Shown here in pieces: positions 52,525 to 61,921 of a stretch of 64,000 nt of DNA (within the stretch, counting starts at the first letter, position 1; each line of letters opens with the position of its first letter). Both the position numbers and the translations under genes were made by a program. The notes under the pieces are model-generated. The model was not told the origin of the DNA, made no database searches, and saw nothing but the letters and a program-made list of their open reading frames with translations. The DNA comes from VRUE01 sp036271315 (lineage in GTDB: Bacteria; Actinomycetota; Thermoleophilia; Solirubrobacterales; 70-9): NCBI GenBank assembly GCA_036271315.1, contig DATBAV010000017.1:1-64000 (forward strand). Reading direction: 5' to 3'.

Positions 52525-53600
52525 AGGTCCCCCAGTCGAAGGCGCGCTCGCGCAAGGACGGCGCCGCGATCCCGCTCGACGAGACCGACAAGCGGCTGAT
52601 GAACCTGCTGCAGTCGAGCTTCCCGCTCGATCCCGAGCCATTCGCCCTCGTTGCCTCCGAGGCGGAGCTGGAGCTCGACGACGTGCTCGCCCGCACCAAG
52701 CGCCTGCTCGACGAGCGGATCATCCGCGAGATCACGCCGATCTTCGACACCCGGGCGCTTGGTTACGAGTCGATGCTGGTCGCCGCCAAGGTCGACAGCG
52801 AGCACCCCCACCGCGCCGCCCAGATCGTCAACTCGCACCCGGGCGTCTCACATAACTATCTGCGTACCCACGACTTCAACCTCTGGTTCACGATCGCCAC
52901 CCCGCCCGACTCCGAGCTCGGCCTGCCCGGCACGCTGGCGGCGCTGATGCGCGAGACCGGCGCCGAGTCGATGCGCGAGCTGCCTACCCTGACCCTCTTC
53001 AAGATCAATATGAACCTCGAGATGGAGAAGGGCACCGACGCCCTCGCCGCCGCCGCGGTCGACGCTTCGCCGCCGCGCGAGCTCGAGGCGCAGCCCTACG
53101 ACGAGCGCGACATCGCTGTGATCCGCGCCCTGCAGGGGCCGATGGAGGCAATCGAGCGTCCCTACGACGCCGCCGCGTCCGAAGTGGGGATGACGACCGA
53201 GGAGCTGCTCGCCCACCTCGGTGGCATGGTCGAGCGCAAGCTGCTGCGTCGCGTCGCCGCGATCCTCTTCCACCGCCGCGCCGGCTTCTCGGCCAACGGC
53301 ATGGGGGTCTGGAAGGTGCCCGAGGCCGAGATCATGGCGACGGGTGCCCGCATGGCCTCCTTCCGCGGCATCTCCCACTGCTACCAGCGCCCCACCTATG
53401 AGGACTGGCCCTACAGCGTCTTCACGATGGCCCACGGCCGCTCCAAGGAGGAGTGCGACGCGGTGCTCGACTCGATCGCCGAGGACTGCGGCATGGGTCC
53501 CGAGGACCGCGCCACCCTCTACTCCTCGACCGAGTACAAGAAGATCCGCCTGCATTACTTCACCGACGATTACCGGCGCTGGGAAGAGGAGCACTCGTAG
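52512..53600 (+). CDS. Tandem Lrp/AsnC-type protein, siroheme decarboxylase-like (AhbA-AhbB fusion)
   Basis: A 362-residue protein made of two AhbA/NirDL-like halves. Half 1 starts DETDKRLMNLLQSSFPLDPEPFALVA and has RTHDFNLWFTIATP; half 2 starts DERDIAVIRALQGPMEAIERPYDAAA, has RRVAAILFHRRAGFSANGMGVWKV and ends SHCYQRPTYEDWPYSVFTMAHGRS, the conserved siroheme decarboxylase segment. Such pairs convert siroheme to didecarboxysiroheme in the alternative haem pathway or in haem d1 synthesis. Both halves are usually separate proteins. Start GTG 52512. A haem-responsive regulator is the alternative role. Confidence 0.78.
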   Translation: MASVKVPQSKARSRKDGAAIPLDETDKRLMNLLQSSFPLDPEPFALVASEAELELDDVLARTKRLLDERIIREITPIFDTRALGYESMLVAAKVDSEHPHRAAQIVNSHPGVSHNYLRTHDFNLWFTIATPPDSELGLPGTLAALMRETGAESMRELPTLTLFKINMNLEMEKGTDALAAAAVDASPPRELEAQPYDERDIAVIRALQGPMEAIERPYDAAASEVGMTTEELLAHLGGMVERKLLRRVAAILFHRRAGFSANGMGVWKVPEAEIMATGARMASFRGISHCYQRPTYEDWPYSVFTMAHGRSKEECDAVLDSIAEDCGMGPEDRATLYSSTEYKKIRLHYFTDDYRRWEEEHS

Positions 53601-53716
53601 ATGCCAGGGCCGGCAGGGGTTTCGCTTAACTTTTTCGGTGGAGACGCACTGGCTGGCGCCGCGAGGAATTGCCGAAAAAGTGCAAGACGCTCCACCCCTG
53701 CCGGCCCTGGCATCTA
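53598..53716. repeat. Family 2 hairpin, copy D (AhbAB-hemL gap)
   Basis: Perfect 23-bp outer arms 53598-53620 and 53694-53716 start exactly with the TAG stop of the upstream gene. Collars are TTCGCTTA and GCAAGACGCTCC; the inner helix ACTTTTTCGG (53629-53638) pairs with CCGAAAAAGT (53672-53681) around a 33-nt loop holding TGGAGACGC and TGGCGCC. The hemL start lies 9 nt beyond the right arm. Orientation is plus. Confidence 0.88.
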
Positions 53717-53724
53717 GCGGGTCC

Positions 53725-54983
<1,259 letters not shown>

Positions 54984-54987
<4 letters not shown>

Positions 54988-55454
54988 GCGACGAGGCCGG
55001 TCCGCCGTCCGATCCCAACCAGGCGCTCGGCTCGCTTGCCACCCGCCTGCGCGAAGCCGAGTCGCCGCTCTCCGGCCACGTGACCGACTCGGAAGAGCGT
55101 CCCGTCTTCGGCCTGCTCGCCGCGCTCGGCCCGCGCTCGGCCGCCGCCCCGGGGGAGTACGCGTTCGTGGTCGAGGCCGTGCGCGAGGGCTACCTCCTGC
55201 ACTACGGCACGCCGCGCCTGCTCGCCGGTCACGACGACGACCTCGCCCTGCTCGCCGGGGACTATCTCTACGCCCTCGGCATCGACCGCCTCGCCGCTCT
55301 CGGCGATACCGAAGCGGTCGCGGTGCTGGGCGATCTGATCGGTCGCTGTGCCCAGTTGCACGCCGAGGAGCGCCTCGTTGAGGTGGCTGGGTTGTGGCGC
55401 TCGGCCGCCCTCGCGGTCGGCGGCAGAGAACATGGCCACCCCGCGGCGGCGTGA
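54984..55454 (+). CDS. Small all-helical protein resembling the middle of a polyprenyl synthase
   Basis: A 156-residue protein (GTG 54984 overlapping the hemL stop). The segment LLAGDYLYALGIDRLAALGD, residues 90-109, parallels VGDLLFARAFALLGEQGD of the polyprenyl synthase encoded at 58498-59463, including the GD pairs and following helix. The first DDxxD region is replaced by LLHYGTPRLLAGHDD and the second is missing, so catalysis is unlikely. It may be a small regulatory subunit of a heteromeric prenyl synthase, or an unrelated helical protein. The homology is my visual inference. Confidence 0.5.
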
Positions 55455-55487
55455 GTCAATAGACTCCGTTCTCCTGAGGTTGAGCTG

Positions 55488-56168
55488 TTGAGCGACGAAT
55501 CGGACAAGCAGAACGGGGCCGAGGCAAGCGGTCGGCCGGAGCGCCCAGCGCCCGAGCCGCCTGGCTACTTCGAGGGCGAGTCGATGACTCGCCGTAAGGC
55601 CTTTACCGTTGCGGTACAGGGCATCGGCGGTCTCGCCGGCGCGGCGATCGTGCTGCCCGCCGTCGGTTTCGCCGTGGCGCCGATCTTCCATCGCGGCAAG
55701 GAGCGCTGGGAGGCGGTCGGTCCGACCAGCGACTTCGTCGAAGACACCTACCGCCAAGTCGTCTTCACCGAAACCGAGTCGATCGGCGACGCCGGCAAGA
55801 CGACCGCCTATATCCGCCGTAGCTCCAAGCAGCTCGAAGAAAAACCGGGCGAGTTCGTCGCCGTCTCCAACCGCTGTGCCCATCTCGGCTGCCCGGTTCG
55901 CTTCGTCGAGGCCGCCGGCAACTTCATCTGCCCCTGCCACGGCGGCGTCTACGACTTCCAGGGCAAGCGGATCGGCGGCCCGCCGGTACGCCCGCTCGAC
56001 CGCTTCCAGACCCGCGTGCGCAACGGCCAGGTTGAGGTGGGCCCGCGCTACAGCGTCACCTCGCAGCTGGAACCGGTCCGCGCCCGCGACCCTGGCGAGT
56101 TCACCGGTGGGGTCTGGGAATATCTGTACCCGCCCCGTCCGTCCACCTTCCCACCCCCGAGCGGTTGA
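55488..56168 (+). CDS. qcrA: Rieske iron-sulfur protein of the cytochrome bc complex
   Basis: A 226-residue subunit. SMTRRKAFTVAVQGIGGLAG (33-52) is a twin-arginine-like membrane anchor. The 2Fe-2S site is Cys130-x-His132 (CAHLGC, with Cys135) and Cys148-x-x-His151 region CPCHGG (Cys148, Cys150, His151). Long N-terminal cytoplasmic extension is Pro/Glu-rich. The start is TTG 55488 with GAGG 9 nt upstream. It passes electrons from menaquinol to cytochrome c and is followed by qcrB and qcrC. Confidence 0.94.
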   Translation: MSDESDKQNGAEASGRPERPAPEPPGYFEGESMTRRKAFTVAVQGIGGLAGAAIVLPAVGFAVAPIFHRGKERWEAVGPTSDFVEDTYRQVVFTETESIGDAGKTTAYIRRSSKQLEEKPGEFVAVSNRCAHLGCPVRFVEAAGNFICPCHGGVYDFQGKRIGGPPVRPLDRFQTRVRNGQVEVGPRYSVTSQLEPVRARDPGEFTGGVWEYLYPPRPSTFPPPSG

Positions 56169-56182
56169 GCGGCTGACCGACG

Positions 56183-57091
56183 ATGAAGCTCGACTCCCTG
56201 ATTCCCGCCCCGCTCCGCAAACCGGCAAAGCCCGGCACGGGCAATGGCGCCAAGGGCCCGGCCCCAGCCGATCTCAAGACGGCGCCGCCGGAGCGTCCCT
56301 CCGATGCGCAGCGCCTCGGCGACCGCGCCAAGGACGCCCCCGCCGACGTGCTCGCCTGGGTCGACCAGCGCACAGCCGCCACCGGCTTCCTCACCGGGAT
56401 GCTCTACCGCAAGGTGCCGAAGGGGACCAACTGGTTCTACACGCTCGGCTCGGCGACCCTGATCGCCTTCATCTCGCAGGCGATCACCGGTGTCTTCTTG
56501 GCGATGTTCTACACGCCGTCGACCACCCAGGCCTACGCCTCGATCGCCCACATCAACAACGACGTCTTCCTCGGCCAGCTCGTCCACGGCATGCACAAGT
56601 GGGGCTCGAGCGTGATGGTGATCCTGGTCTTCCTGCACATGGGGCGCACCTTCTTCTTCGGCGCCTACAAGTACCCGCGCGAGCTCAACTGGGTGATCGG
56701 CGTCGTGCTGCTGATCCTGACGATGACGATGGCCTTCACGGGCTACCTGCTGCCATTCGACCAGCGCTCCTTCTGGGCCTCGGTCGTCGGCATCAACATC
56801 AACGGCACCGGGCCGGTCGTCGGCCCTTACCTGAGCGATTTCCTGCGCGCCGGCCCTGAGCTCGGGGCGACCACGCTCTCGCGCTTCTACGCGATCCACA
56901 TGCTGCTCGTGCCCGGCGCGATCATCGCGATGATCGGCGCCCACATGTACCTGGTCGTCAAGCTCGGCACCACGGCCCCGCCCTGGCTGAAAGCCGAAAA
57001 GCCGAAGGTCGCGGCACCCGTCTCCCAGCTCGACGCCGGCGTCGAGGGCAACGGCGCCTCGCCCAGCAACGGAGCGTCGGCGAGCGCATGA
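56183..57091 (+). CDS. qcrB: Cytochrome b N-terminal subunit (cytochrome b6 type)
   Basis: A 302-residue subunit with four helices and the two haem b sites: His pairs lie in LVHGMHKWGSSVMVILVFLHM and FYAIHMLLVPGAIIAMIGAHM. FLTGMLYRKVPKGTNWFYT starts the core after a soluble Pro/Ala-rich N-terminus of about 65 residues. The C-terminal helices of full-length cytochrome b are on the next protein, as in b6f and Bacillus complexes. Its stop overlaps qcrC (ATGA). Confidence 0.94.
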   Translation: MKLDSLIPAPLRKPAKPGTGNGAKGPAPADLKTAPPERPSDAQRLGDRAKDAPADVLAWVDQRTAATGFLTGMLYRKVPKGTNWFYTLGSATLIAFISQAITGVFLAMFYTPSTTQAYASIAHINNDVFLGQLVHGMHKWGSSVMVILVFLHMGRTFFFGAYKYPRELNWVIGVVLLILTMTMAFTGYLLPFDQRSFWASVVGININGTGPVVGPYLSDFLRAGPELGATTLSRFYAIHMLLVPGAIIAMIGAHMYLVVKLGTTAPPWLKAEKPKVAAPVSQLDAGVEGNGASPSNGASASA

Positions 57092-57789
57092 AGCCAGCCG
57101 AGAAGCAGGCATACCTCGAGGAGTACGAGCTGCTGAAGAAGAAGGGCAAGCCCTTCTTCCCCTACGCGGTTTTGAAGGATTCGGCGATGATGCTCGCCGT
57201 TGTCGGCGTGATCATCCTGATGTCGGTCGTGCTCGGCGCCGAGCAGGGGCCGAAGGCCGATCCGACGACGACGACCTACGTGCCGCGCCCGGAGTGGTAC
57301 TTCTTCTTCCTCTTCGAGGTCCTGCGCGTGATCAAGCCGCCCGAGCTGGTCCCGATCGCGACGATCGGCATTCCCACGGCCTGCATGGTCCTCCTCCTCC
57401 TCCTGCCCTTCTACGACCGCGGCCCGGAGCGCAACCCGATCCGCCGTCCGATCGCGACCACCGCCGGGATCCTGACGATCGCCGCGATGGCCTACCTCAC
57501 CTTCTTGGGTGCGACCGGAGGTTCGCCAACCGAAATCGACATGAAGGTCGCGCCCCAATACGAAGCCGGTAAGGAGGTCGTTGCCGGCTCAGGCTGCCTC
57601 GCCTGCCACAAGCTGGGCGAGAACGGCAACAACGGCCCCGGGCCGGAATTGACCCACATCGCGCAGCGCATTCCGCGCGCCGCGATCATCCGCTCGGTGG
57701 AGATCGGGCCAGGCATCATGCCCTCCTTCCGTGACCTGCCGCCGAAGAAGCTCAACGAGCTCGCCGATTTCCTCTCCTCGCTCGACTAA
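57088..57789 (+). CDS. qcrC: Cytochrome b C-terminal subunit fused to cytochrome c
   Basis: A 233-residue fusion. The first part has three helices like subunit IV, with YVPRPEWYFFFLFEVLR containing the Qo-site PEWY motif. The last part is a class I cytochrome c with CLACHK (haem attachment) and distal Met in GIMPSFRDLP. The same architecture is known for Bacillus QcrC. It completes the qcrABC operon and gives the complex its own cytochrome c electron exit. Confidence 0.94.
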   Translation: MKPAEKQAYLEEYELLKKKGKPFFPYAVLKDSAMMLAVVGVIILMSVVLGAEQGPKADPTTTTYVPRPEWYFFFLFEVLRVIKPPELVPIATIGIPTACMVLLLLLPFYDRGPERNPIRRPIATTAGILTIAAMAYLTFLGATGGSPTEIDMKVAPQYEAGKEVVAGSGCLACHKLGENGNNGPGPELTHIAQRIPRAAIIRSVEIGPGIMPSFRDLPPKKLNELADFLSSLD

Positions 57790-58501
57790 GCCGTCCCGGG
57801 ACTCGGCCCAGTTCGCGGGGCAGGTCAACCGCATGTTCGACCGCGTCGCCGGTCGCTACGACGCGCTTAACTCGGTGATGACCGCCGGCCTGCACCACCG
57901 CTGGCGCAAGCGCGCCGCCGAGCGCGCCGAGCTGAGCCCGGGCGATTCGGCGCTCGATGTCTGCTGCGGAACCGGCGACCTGGCGCTCGAGCTGGCCGGC
58001 CGGGTGGCCCCCGCCGGCCACGTAGTCGGCTGCGACTTCTCCGAGCCGATGCTCGATCTCGCCCGCGAGAAGGCCAGCCAGCGCGACGCTGATGGCGTCC
58101 GCTTTGAGTGGGCCGACGCGCTTAGCCTTCCCTACGACGCCGGCCGCTTCGATGCGGTCACGGTCGGCTTTGGAGTGCGCAACCTGGCCAACCTGGAGCG
58201 GGGGCTGGGGGAGATGGCGCGGGTCCTGCGCCCGGGCGGTCGCCTGGTCGTGCTGGAGATAACCCAGCCGACGCGACCGCCGCTCTCGACCTTCTACTCG
58301 CTCTGGTTCGACCGCATCGTGCCCCTGCTCGGCAGCTTTTCCGGCGACTCCGAGGCCTACAGCTACCTGCCCGAGTCGGTGCGCAGCTTCCCCGCCCCGA
58401 GCCGGTTGGCCGAGCTGATGGACGGCGTCGGGCTGAAGCGGATCCGCTGGACCGTTCTCGCCGGGGGGATCATCGCGATCCACAGCGGCGTTCGCGTGTG
58501 A
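57731..58501 (+). CDS. menG: Demethylmenaquinone methyltransferase (UbiE/MenG family)
   Basis: A SAM-dependent methyltransferase making menaquinone from demethylmenaquinone. QVNRMFDRVAGRYDALNSVM, LDVCCGTGDLALELAG (SAM motif I), VTVGFGVRNLANLERGL and GRLVVLEITQPTRP are family hallmarks. The start is unclear: GTG 57731 overlaps qcrC by 59 nt but covers the conserved QVNRMFD region; ATG 57833 leaves only MFDRVA. I used the longer one. It supplies the quinone oxidised by the adjacent bc complex. Confidence 0.9.
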   Translation: MTCRRRSSTSSPISSPRSTKPSRDSAQFAGQVNRMFDRVAGRYDALNSVMTAGLHHRWRKRAAERAELSPGDSALDVCCGTGDLALELAGRVAPAGHVVGCDFSEPMLDLAREKASQRDADGVRFEWADALSLPYDAGRFDAVTVGFGVRNLANLERGLGEMARVLRPGGRLVVLEITQPTRPPLSTFYSLWFDRIVPLLGSFSGDSEAYSYLPESVRSFPAPSRLAELMDGVGLKRIRWTVLAGGIIAIHSGVRV

Positions 58502-59463
58502 CCCGGCCCTCGTCGGTACCGCCCCCGGTCACGGCCGTGCTCGACGCCTCGAGCCGCTGGCTGCCGGCCAGGCTGGGCGAGGTCGAGGACCTGCTGCGCG
58601 AGCAGGGCGCCGGCTATGGCGAGTTGCTCGGAACCGACGTCGCCACAACGCTGGCCGCTGGGGGCAAGCGGCTGCGGCCGCTGCTCGTCCTGCTCTGCGC
58701 CGCCGCCGAAGGCGGCGAGGGAGCCGTGCGGGCGGCCGCCGCGATCGAGCTGGTCCACATGGCGACCCTGGTCCACGACGACGTTCTCGACAACGCGCCG
58801 CTGCGTCGCGGCCTGCCGACGATCGCGGCGACCGCGGGCCGCTCACGCGCGACCGCGGTCGGCGACCTACTTTTCGCCCGAGCCTTCGCGCTTTTGGGTG
58901 AGCAGGGCGACGCCCGCGCTATCGCCCTGCTGGCGGCCGCCTCGGTCTCGCTTGCTGACGGCGAGCTGGCTCAGCGCCAGGATGCTTTCGACACGAGCAT
59001 TTCCGAACGGCGCTACCTCGATCGCTGCCGCCTCAAGACCGCGACCTTGTTCGAATGTGCCTGCCTGCTCGGCCGCGATCTGCCGGCCCTCGGTGGCTTT
59101 GGAGCTCAGATCGGCCTCGCCTTCCAGCTCCTCGATGACGTGCTCGACGTCTCCGGGCCAGCCGAGCGCACGGGCAAGGCGCGCGGCACCGATCTGCTCG
59201 ACGGCACCGTTACCCTGCCGCTGATCGCCGCCATCGCGGCCGACCCCTCGATCGCCCAGGTGGACCTGCGTGCCCTCGATACCGCCGCGGCCGAGCGGCT
59301 GTGCGATCGCATAGCCGCGAGCGGCGCTCTGGATCGGGTGCGCTCGCGCGCCCTGGAGCTGGTTGCCGGCGCCAAGGCCGAGCTCGACGGCGATGCCTTC
59401 GACCCCGAGCAGCGGCAGTTGCTTGGACTCGTCGCCGACGGCGTCGTGCAGCGCTACAGCTGA
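58498..59463 (+). CDS. Polyprenyl diphosphate synthase
   Basis: A 321-residue trans-prenyltransferase. Both aspartate-rich motifs are present: DDVLD at 94-98 in VHDDVLDNAPLRRGLP and DDVLD at 213-217 in QLLDDVLDVSG. GGKRLRP and the KTATLF lysine are also visible. It probably makes the long menaquinone side chain, as its GTG overlaps the menG stop. Chain length cannot be read from the sequence. A small relative lacking these motifs is encoded at 54984-55454. Confidence 0.92.
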   Translation: MTRPSSVPPPVTAVLDASSRWLPARLGEVEDLLREQGAGYGELLGTDVATTLAAGGKRLRPLLVLLCAAAEGGEGAVRAAAAIELVHMATLVHDDVLDNAPLRRGLPTIAATAGRSRATAVGDLLFARAFALLGEQGDARAIALLAAASVSLADGELAQRQDAFDTSISERRYLDRCRLKTATLFECACLLGRDLPALGGFGAQIGLAFQLLDDVLDVSGPAERTGKARGTDLLDGTVTLPLIAAIAADPSIAQVDLRALDTAAAERLCDRIAASGALDRVRSRALELVAGAKAELDGDAFDPEQRQLLGLVADGVVQRYS

Positions 59464-59471
59464 GCTCGCGC

Positions 59472-59804
59472 TCAGCGGAAGTCGTCGGCGCTGATCAGGT
59501 CGGCGTCGAGCGCCGCGCTGAAGGTCTCGACCACGAACTCCATGTTCTCGTGCTCGAGCGTCTTCAGGACGTCGCTGAGGGCGCGGGTGCCGAGGTCGAG
59601 CTCCTCGTCGAAGGCATCGATCTCGGCTTCGGCGTGGATCTCGTTGCTGCGCCATTCGCACTCGGGGCAACGTCGCCAGAGCCGCCAATGGCCGCGATCC
59701 CCGGCCTGCTCCCAGCAGGTTGGCTGCACCAGCGAGGACTCGCATTGCGGGCAGACGTGGAGTCCGGCGGCGATCTTCGTCTGAGCGGCGTGCGCGTCTC
59801 TCAT
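59472..59804 (-). CDS. Small zinc-ribbon protein of unknown function
   Basis: A 110-residue protein. CPQCES near residue 18 and CPECEWRS near residue 46 form a likely zinc ribbon separated by a Trp-rich stretch (CWEQAGDRGHWRLWRR). The C-terminal half is acidic and helical (IDAFDEELDLGTRALSDVL). It may bind RNA or DNA; no family is recognised. It is convergent with the prenyl synthase gene and divergent from tatA. A GATAGT box 6 nt before its ATG could be its -10. Confidence 0.65.
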   Translation of the reverse strand: MRDAHAAQTKIAAGLHVCPQCESSLVQPTCWEQAGDRGHWRLWRRCPECEWRSNEIHAEAEIDAFDEELDLGTRALSDVLKTLEHENMEFVVETFSAALDADLISADDFR

Positions 59805-59954
59805 ACCTGCACTATCGAACCCGCGAAACGATCACTCCATCCGCACTTTCACGTAAAGACGGCGGAAAACCCAATTACCGGGTAGGCCACCTCCCCAATT
59901 ACATGTGAGCCGAAATCCGATCCGATCGCCCTCGGCGGCCGGTACCATGGGTGA
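59805..59954. promoter_or_regulatory. Divergent promoter region between the zinc-ribbon gene and tatA
   Basis: This 150-bp gap is locally AT-richer. It holds a direct repeat CCAATTAC at 59870-59877 and 59895-59902 (25 bp apart), which could be an operator pair. -10-like boxes sit next to both start codons. No hairpin was found. Confidence 0.3.
59943..59948 (+). promoter_or_regulatory. Candidate -10 box TACCAT for tatA-tatC
   Basis: TACCAT ends 6 nt before the tatA ATG at 59955, the same spacing as other leaderless candidates here. Confidence 0.35.
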
Positions 59955-60215
59955 ATGCCAAATATCGGACCAATGGAGCTCGCGATCGTCCTGATCATCG
60001 CCCTGGTCGTCTTCGGCCCCAAACGGCTGCCGGAGCTGGGTAAATCGCTCGGCAAAGGGATTCGCGAGTTCCGCGGATCGGTCAGTGGCGAGAGCCATGA
60101 CGAGCCGGCGCAGCCGGAGGCGATCGAGCCACCGCAGGCCCCCGTCGAGCCACCGAAGCCCCCCGTCGGCAAGGGAGCCGAGGAGGGCGAGACGGTCGCT
60201 CACGATCGTCCCTAG
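59955..60215 (+). CDS. tatA: Sec-independent protein translocase subunit TatA
   Basis: An 86-residue protein: short N-terminal helix MELAIVLIIALVVFG, the FGPKRLPELGKSLGKGI hinge and amphipathic helix, then a Pro/Glu-rich tail (PPQAPVEPPKPP). It forms the pore of the Tat pathway that exports folded proteins; the Rieske protein qcrA is a likely client. tatC follows after 9 nt. Confidence 0.95.
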   Translation: MPNIGPMELAIVLIIALVVFGPKRLPELGKSLGKGIREFRGSVSGESHDEPAQPEAIEPPQAPVEPPKPPVGKGAEEGETVAHDRP

Positions 60216-60224
60216 GAACTAGCC

Positions 60225-60995
60225 ATGGCCCGGATGAGGCCGGTCTCCCACGAGGATCAACTCAGCCTGGTCGAGCACCTCGACGAGCTGCGCACCCGCA
60301 TCGTCGTCTGCCTGGTCGTCCTCGGCGTTGCCCTCGCCCTCTGCTTCTGGCAGAACCACTTGCTGCTTGAAATCGCCTCCGGGCCGCTGCCCAGCGATCA
60401 CAAGAAGCTGCTCACCTTCGGCGTCACCGAGCCCTTCACGGTGACGCTGACCGTCTCGGTCTACGGGGCGTTGATCCTCTCGATGCCGGTCCTGCTCTAC
60501 CAGCTATACGCCTACGTGCTGCCCGCCTTCAGCGAGCGCGAGCGGCGGGTGGTGCTGCCGATCCTGATCTTCGCTCCGATCCTCTTCCTCGCCGGCGTCG
60601 CCTTCTCCTATTTCGTCGTGATGCCGGCGGCGGTCAAGTTCCTGCTCGGTTTCAACGACAACCAGTTCAACGTCCAGGTTCGCGCCCGCGACTACTACAG
60701 CTTCTTCTCGACCACGATGCTCGCCGGAGGCGTCATCTTCCAGTTGCCACTGGCGATTCTCGCCGTCGTCCGGCTCGGGATCGTCAGCGTCGAGCAACTC
60801 TCCAAGAACCGCCGCTACGCCTATCTGATCATCGCGATCGTGGCCGCCGCCCTGCCCGGAGTCGACCCGATCTCGATGCTGCTCGAGATGGTTCCTCTAC
60901 TTGTTTTGTTCGAGTTGAGTATCTTGATCGCTCGTGCCTTCGGCAGGCCGGGGGAGGCGGGAGGCTTGGCAAGACCCTCAACCCAGGAGCGGTGA
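60225..60995 (+). CDS. tatC: Sec-independent protein translocase subunit TatC
   Basis: A 256-residue receptor with six membrane helices. The N-terminal SLVEHLDELRTRIVVCLVVL has the conserved E-L-R signal-binding motif, PAFSERERRVVLPI is the second cytoplasmic motif, and FQLPLAILAVVRLGIV and DPISMLLEMVPLLVLFELSI complete the fold. It recognises twin-arginine signals with TatA. No tatB is seen, as in many Gram-positive-type systems. Confidence 0.95.
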   Translation: MARMRPVSHEDQLSLVEHLDELRTRIVVCLVVLGVALALCFWQNHLLLEIASGPLPSDHKKLLTFGVTEPFTVTLTVSVYGALILSMPVLLYQLYAYVLPAFSERERRVVLPILIFAPILFLAGVAFSYFVVMPAAVKFLLGFNDNQFNVQVRARDYYSFFSTTMLAGGVIFQLPLAILAVVRLGIVSVEQLSKNRRYAYLIIAIVAAALPGVDPISMLLEMVPLLVLFELSILIARAFGRPGEAGGLARPSTQER

Positions 60996-61001
60996 TTCGA
61001 G

Positions 61002-61805
61002 TTGGCGGAAAGCGGCGAGCGGCGGATGCTGTTCGATATCCGAGGACGACGGAAGCACGTCGTCCGGGTCGTCTACGCGATCCTCGCCCTGCTGATGGGT
61101 GCCAGCCTCTTCCTCGTCGTCGGGCCGTTCAACGTCGCCAACCTGGTTGGCGGCGGTAGCTCCACCAGTGCCGGCAAGGTGCTGCAGGAACAGGCCGAAC
61201 ACACCGAACAGAAGCTGCGTCGGGAACCGGAAAGCGAAGCCCTGCTGCTGGCCCTGACCAGAGAGAGGGTCTCGGCGGCGAACAGCCTCACCGAAGTCAA
61301 TTCTGAAACCGGCGCGACCGTACTCACGCCGGAAGGGCGGGAAGAACTGGAACGCGGGGTCGAAGCTTGGGGCAGTTACTTGAAGCAGACCTCCGAACCA
61401 AAGGCCAATACAGCGCTGCTCGTCTCTGGCGGCTATTTCAGGCTCGCCGAAACATCGACGAGCTTCGAAGAAGCGGTCGAAAACATCGAAGGCGCGGCCA
61501 AAACGCAGCGGCTCGCCGCTGAAGCACAGCCGACGATCAACTCGCTGACGACGCTGGCGATCTACCAGTACTACGCCGGCAACTTCGCTGCCGGCGACAA
61601 GGCGGTGGCAGAAGCCGAAGCCAAGGCCCCGAGCAAGGCGGAAGCGAAAGAAATCGGCAAACAGATGGCGGAATTCCGCAAACGCGGCAAGGAATTCGAA
61701 AAAGGGAAGAAGGAAGCCGAAAAAGAAGAAGCGAAATTCGGCAAAGAACGCCTACAGAACCCCCTCGGCGGCCTCTCTGGCAGCACCGGCTCGCTGGGTG
61801 AATAG
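61002..61805 (+). CDS. Membrane-anchored TPR-like outer protein of unknown function
   Basis: A 267-residue protein, TTG start 61002. After a basic stretch (RGRRKHVVR) one membrane helix (VVYAILALLMGASLFLVVG) leads to an all-helical outer domain with TPR-like pairs (LLVSGGYFRLAETSTSFEEA, LTTLAIYQYYAGNFAAGDKA). The tail is a long Lys/Glu coil ending in a Gly/Ser stretch. Nearly all Glu codons are GAA (about 30 GAA to 2 GAG), unlike the surrounding genes. It may assist folding or assembly at the Tat exit side, which is context only. Confidence 0.65.
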   Translation: MAESGERRMLFDIRGRRKHVVRVVYAILALLMGASLFLVVGPFNVANLVGGGSSTSAGKVLQEQAEHTEQKLRREPESEALLLALTRERVSAANSLTEVNSETGATVLTPEGREELERGVEAWGSYLKQTSEPKANTALLVSGGYFRLAETSTSFEEAVENIEGAAKTQRLAAEAQPTINSLTTLAIYQYYAGNFAAGDKAVAEAEAKAPSKAEAKEIGKQMAEFRKRGKEFEKGKKEAEKEEAKFGKERLQNPLGGLSGSTGSLGE

Positions 61806-61818
61806 CGCCGTCCGGGAG

Positions 61819-61891
61819 TGGGCCGTGCTGGGCTCGAACCAGCGACCTTGAGATTAAGAGTCTCCTGCTCTACCAACTGAGCTAACGGCCC
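61819..61891 (-). tRNA. tRNA-Lys (anticodon CTT)
   Basis: A 73-nt cloverleaf on the minus strand: acceptor GGGCCGT/ACGGCCC, D-arm TAGCTCAGTTGGTAGAGC, anticodon loop ACTCTTAAT with anticodon CTT, and T-arm GCTGGTTCGAGCCCAGC. Discriminator A; CCA not encoded. Confidence 0.96.
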
Positions 61892-61901
61892 GCGGTCGGC
61901 A

Positions 61902-61907
61902 AGTATA
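61902..61907 (-). promoter_or_regulatory. Candidate -10 box TATACT for tRNA-Lys
   Basis: TATACT on the minus strand lies 10 nt before the tRNA 5' end. This is the same hexamer as in the rpmH promoter. Confidence 0.5.
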
Positions 61908-61921
61908 GGAAGGCGACGCGC

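Noticed and set aside
52512..53600. Ordinary Lrp/AsnC transcription regulator
   Set aside because: It has two tandem halves and carries the siroheme-decarboxylase-type C-terminal segment, and sits in a haem cluster. A regulator role remains possible but is not the first choice.
59870..59902. CCAATTAC direct repeats as a defined operator
   Set aside because: Only two copies, no dyad symmetry and no recognised regulator; kept only as a note in the intergenic region.
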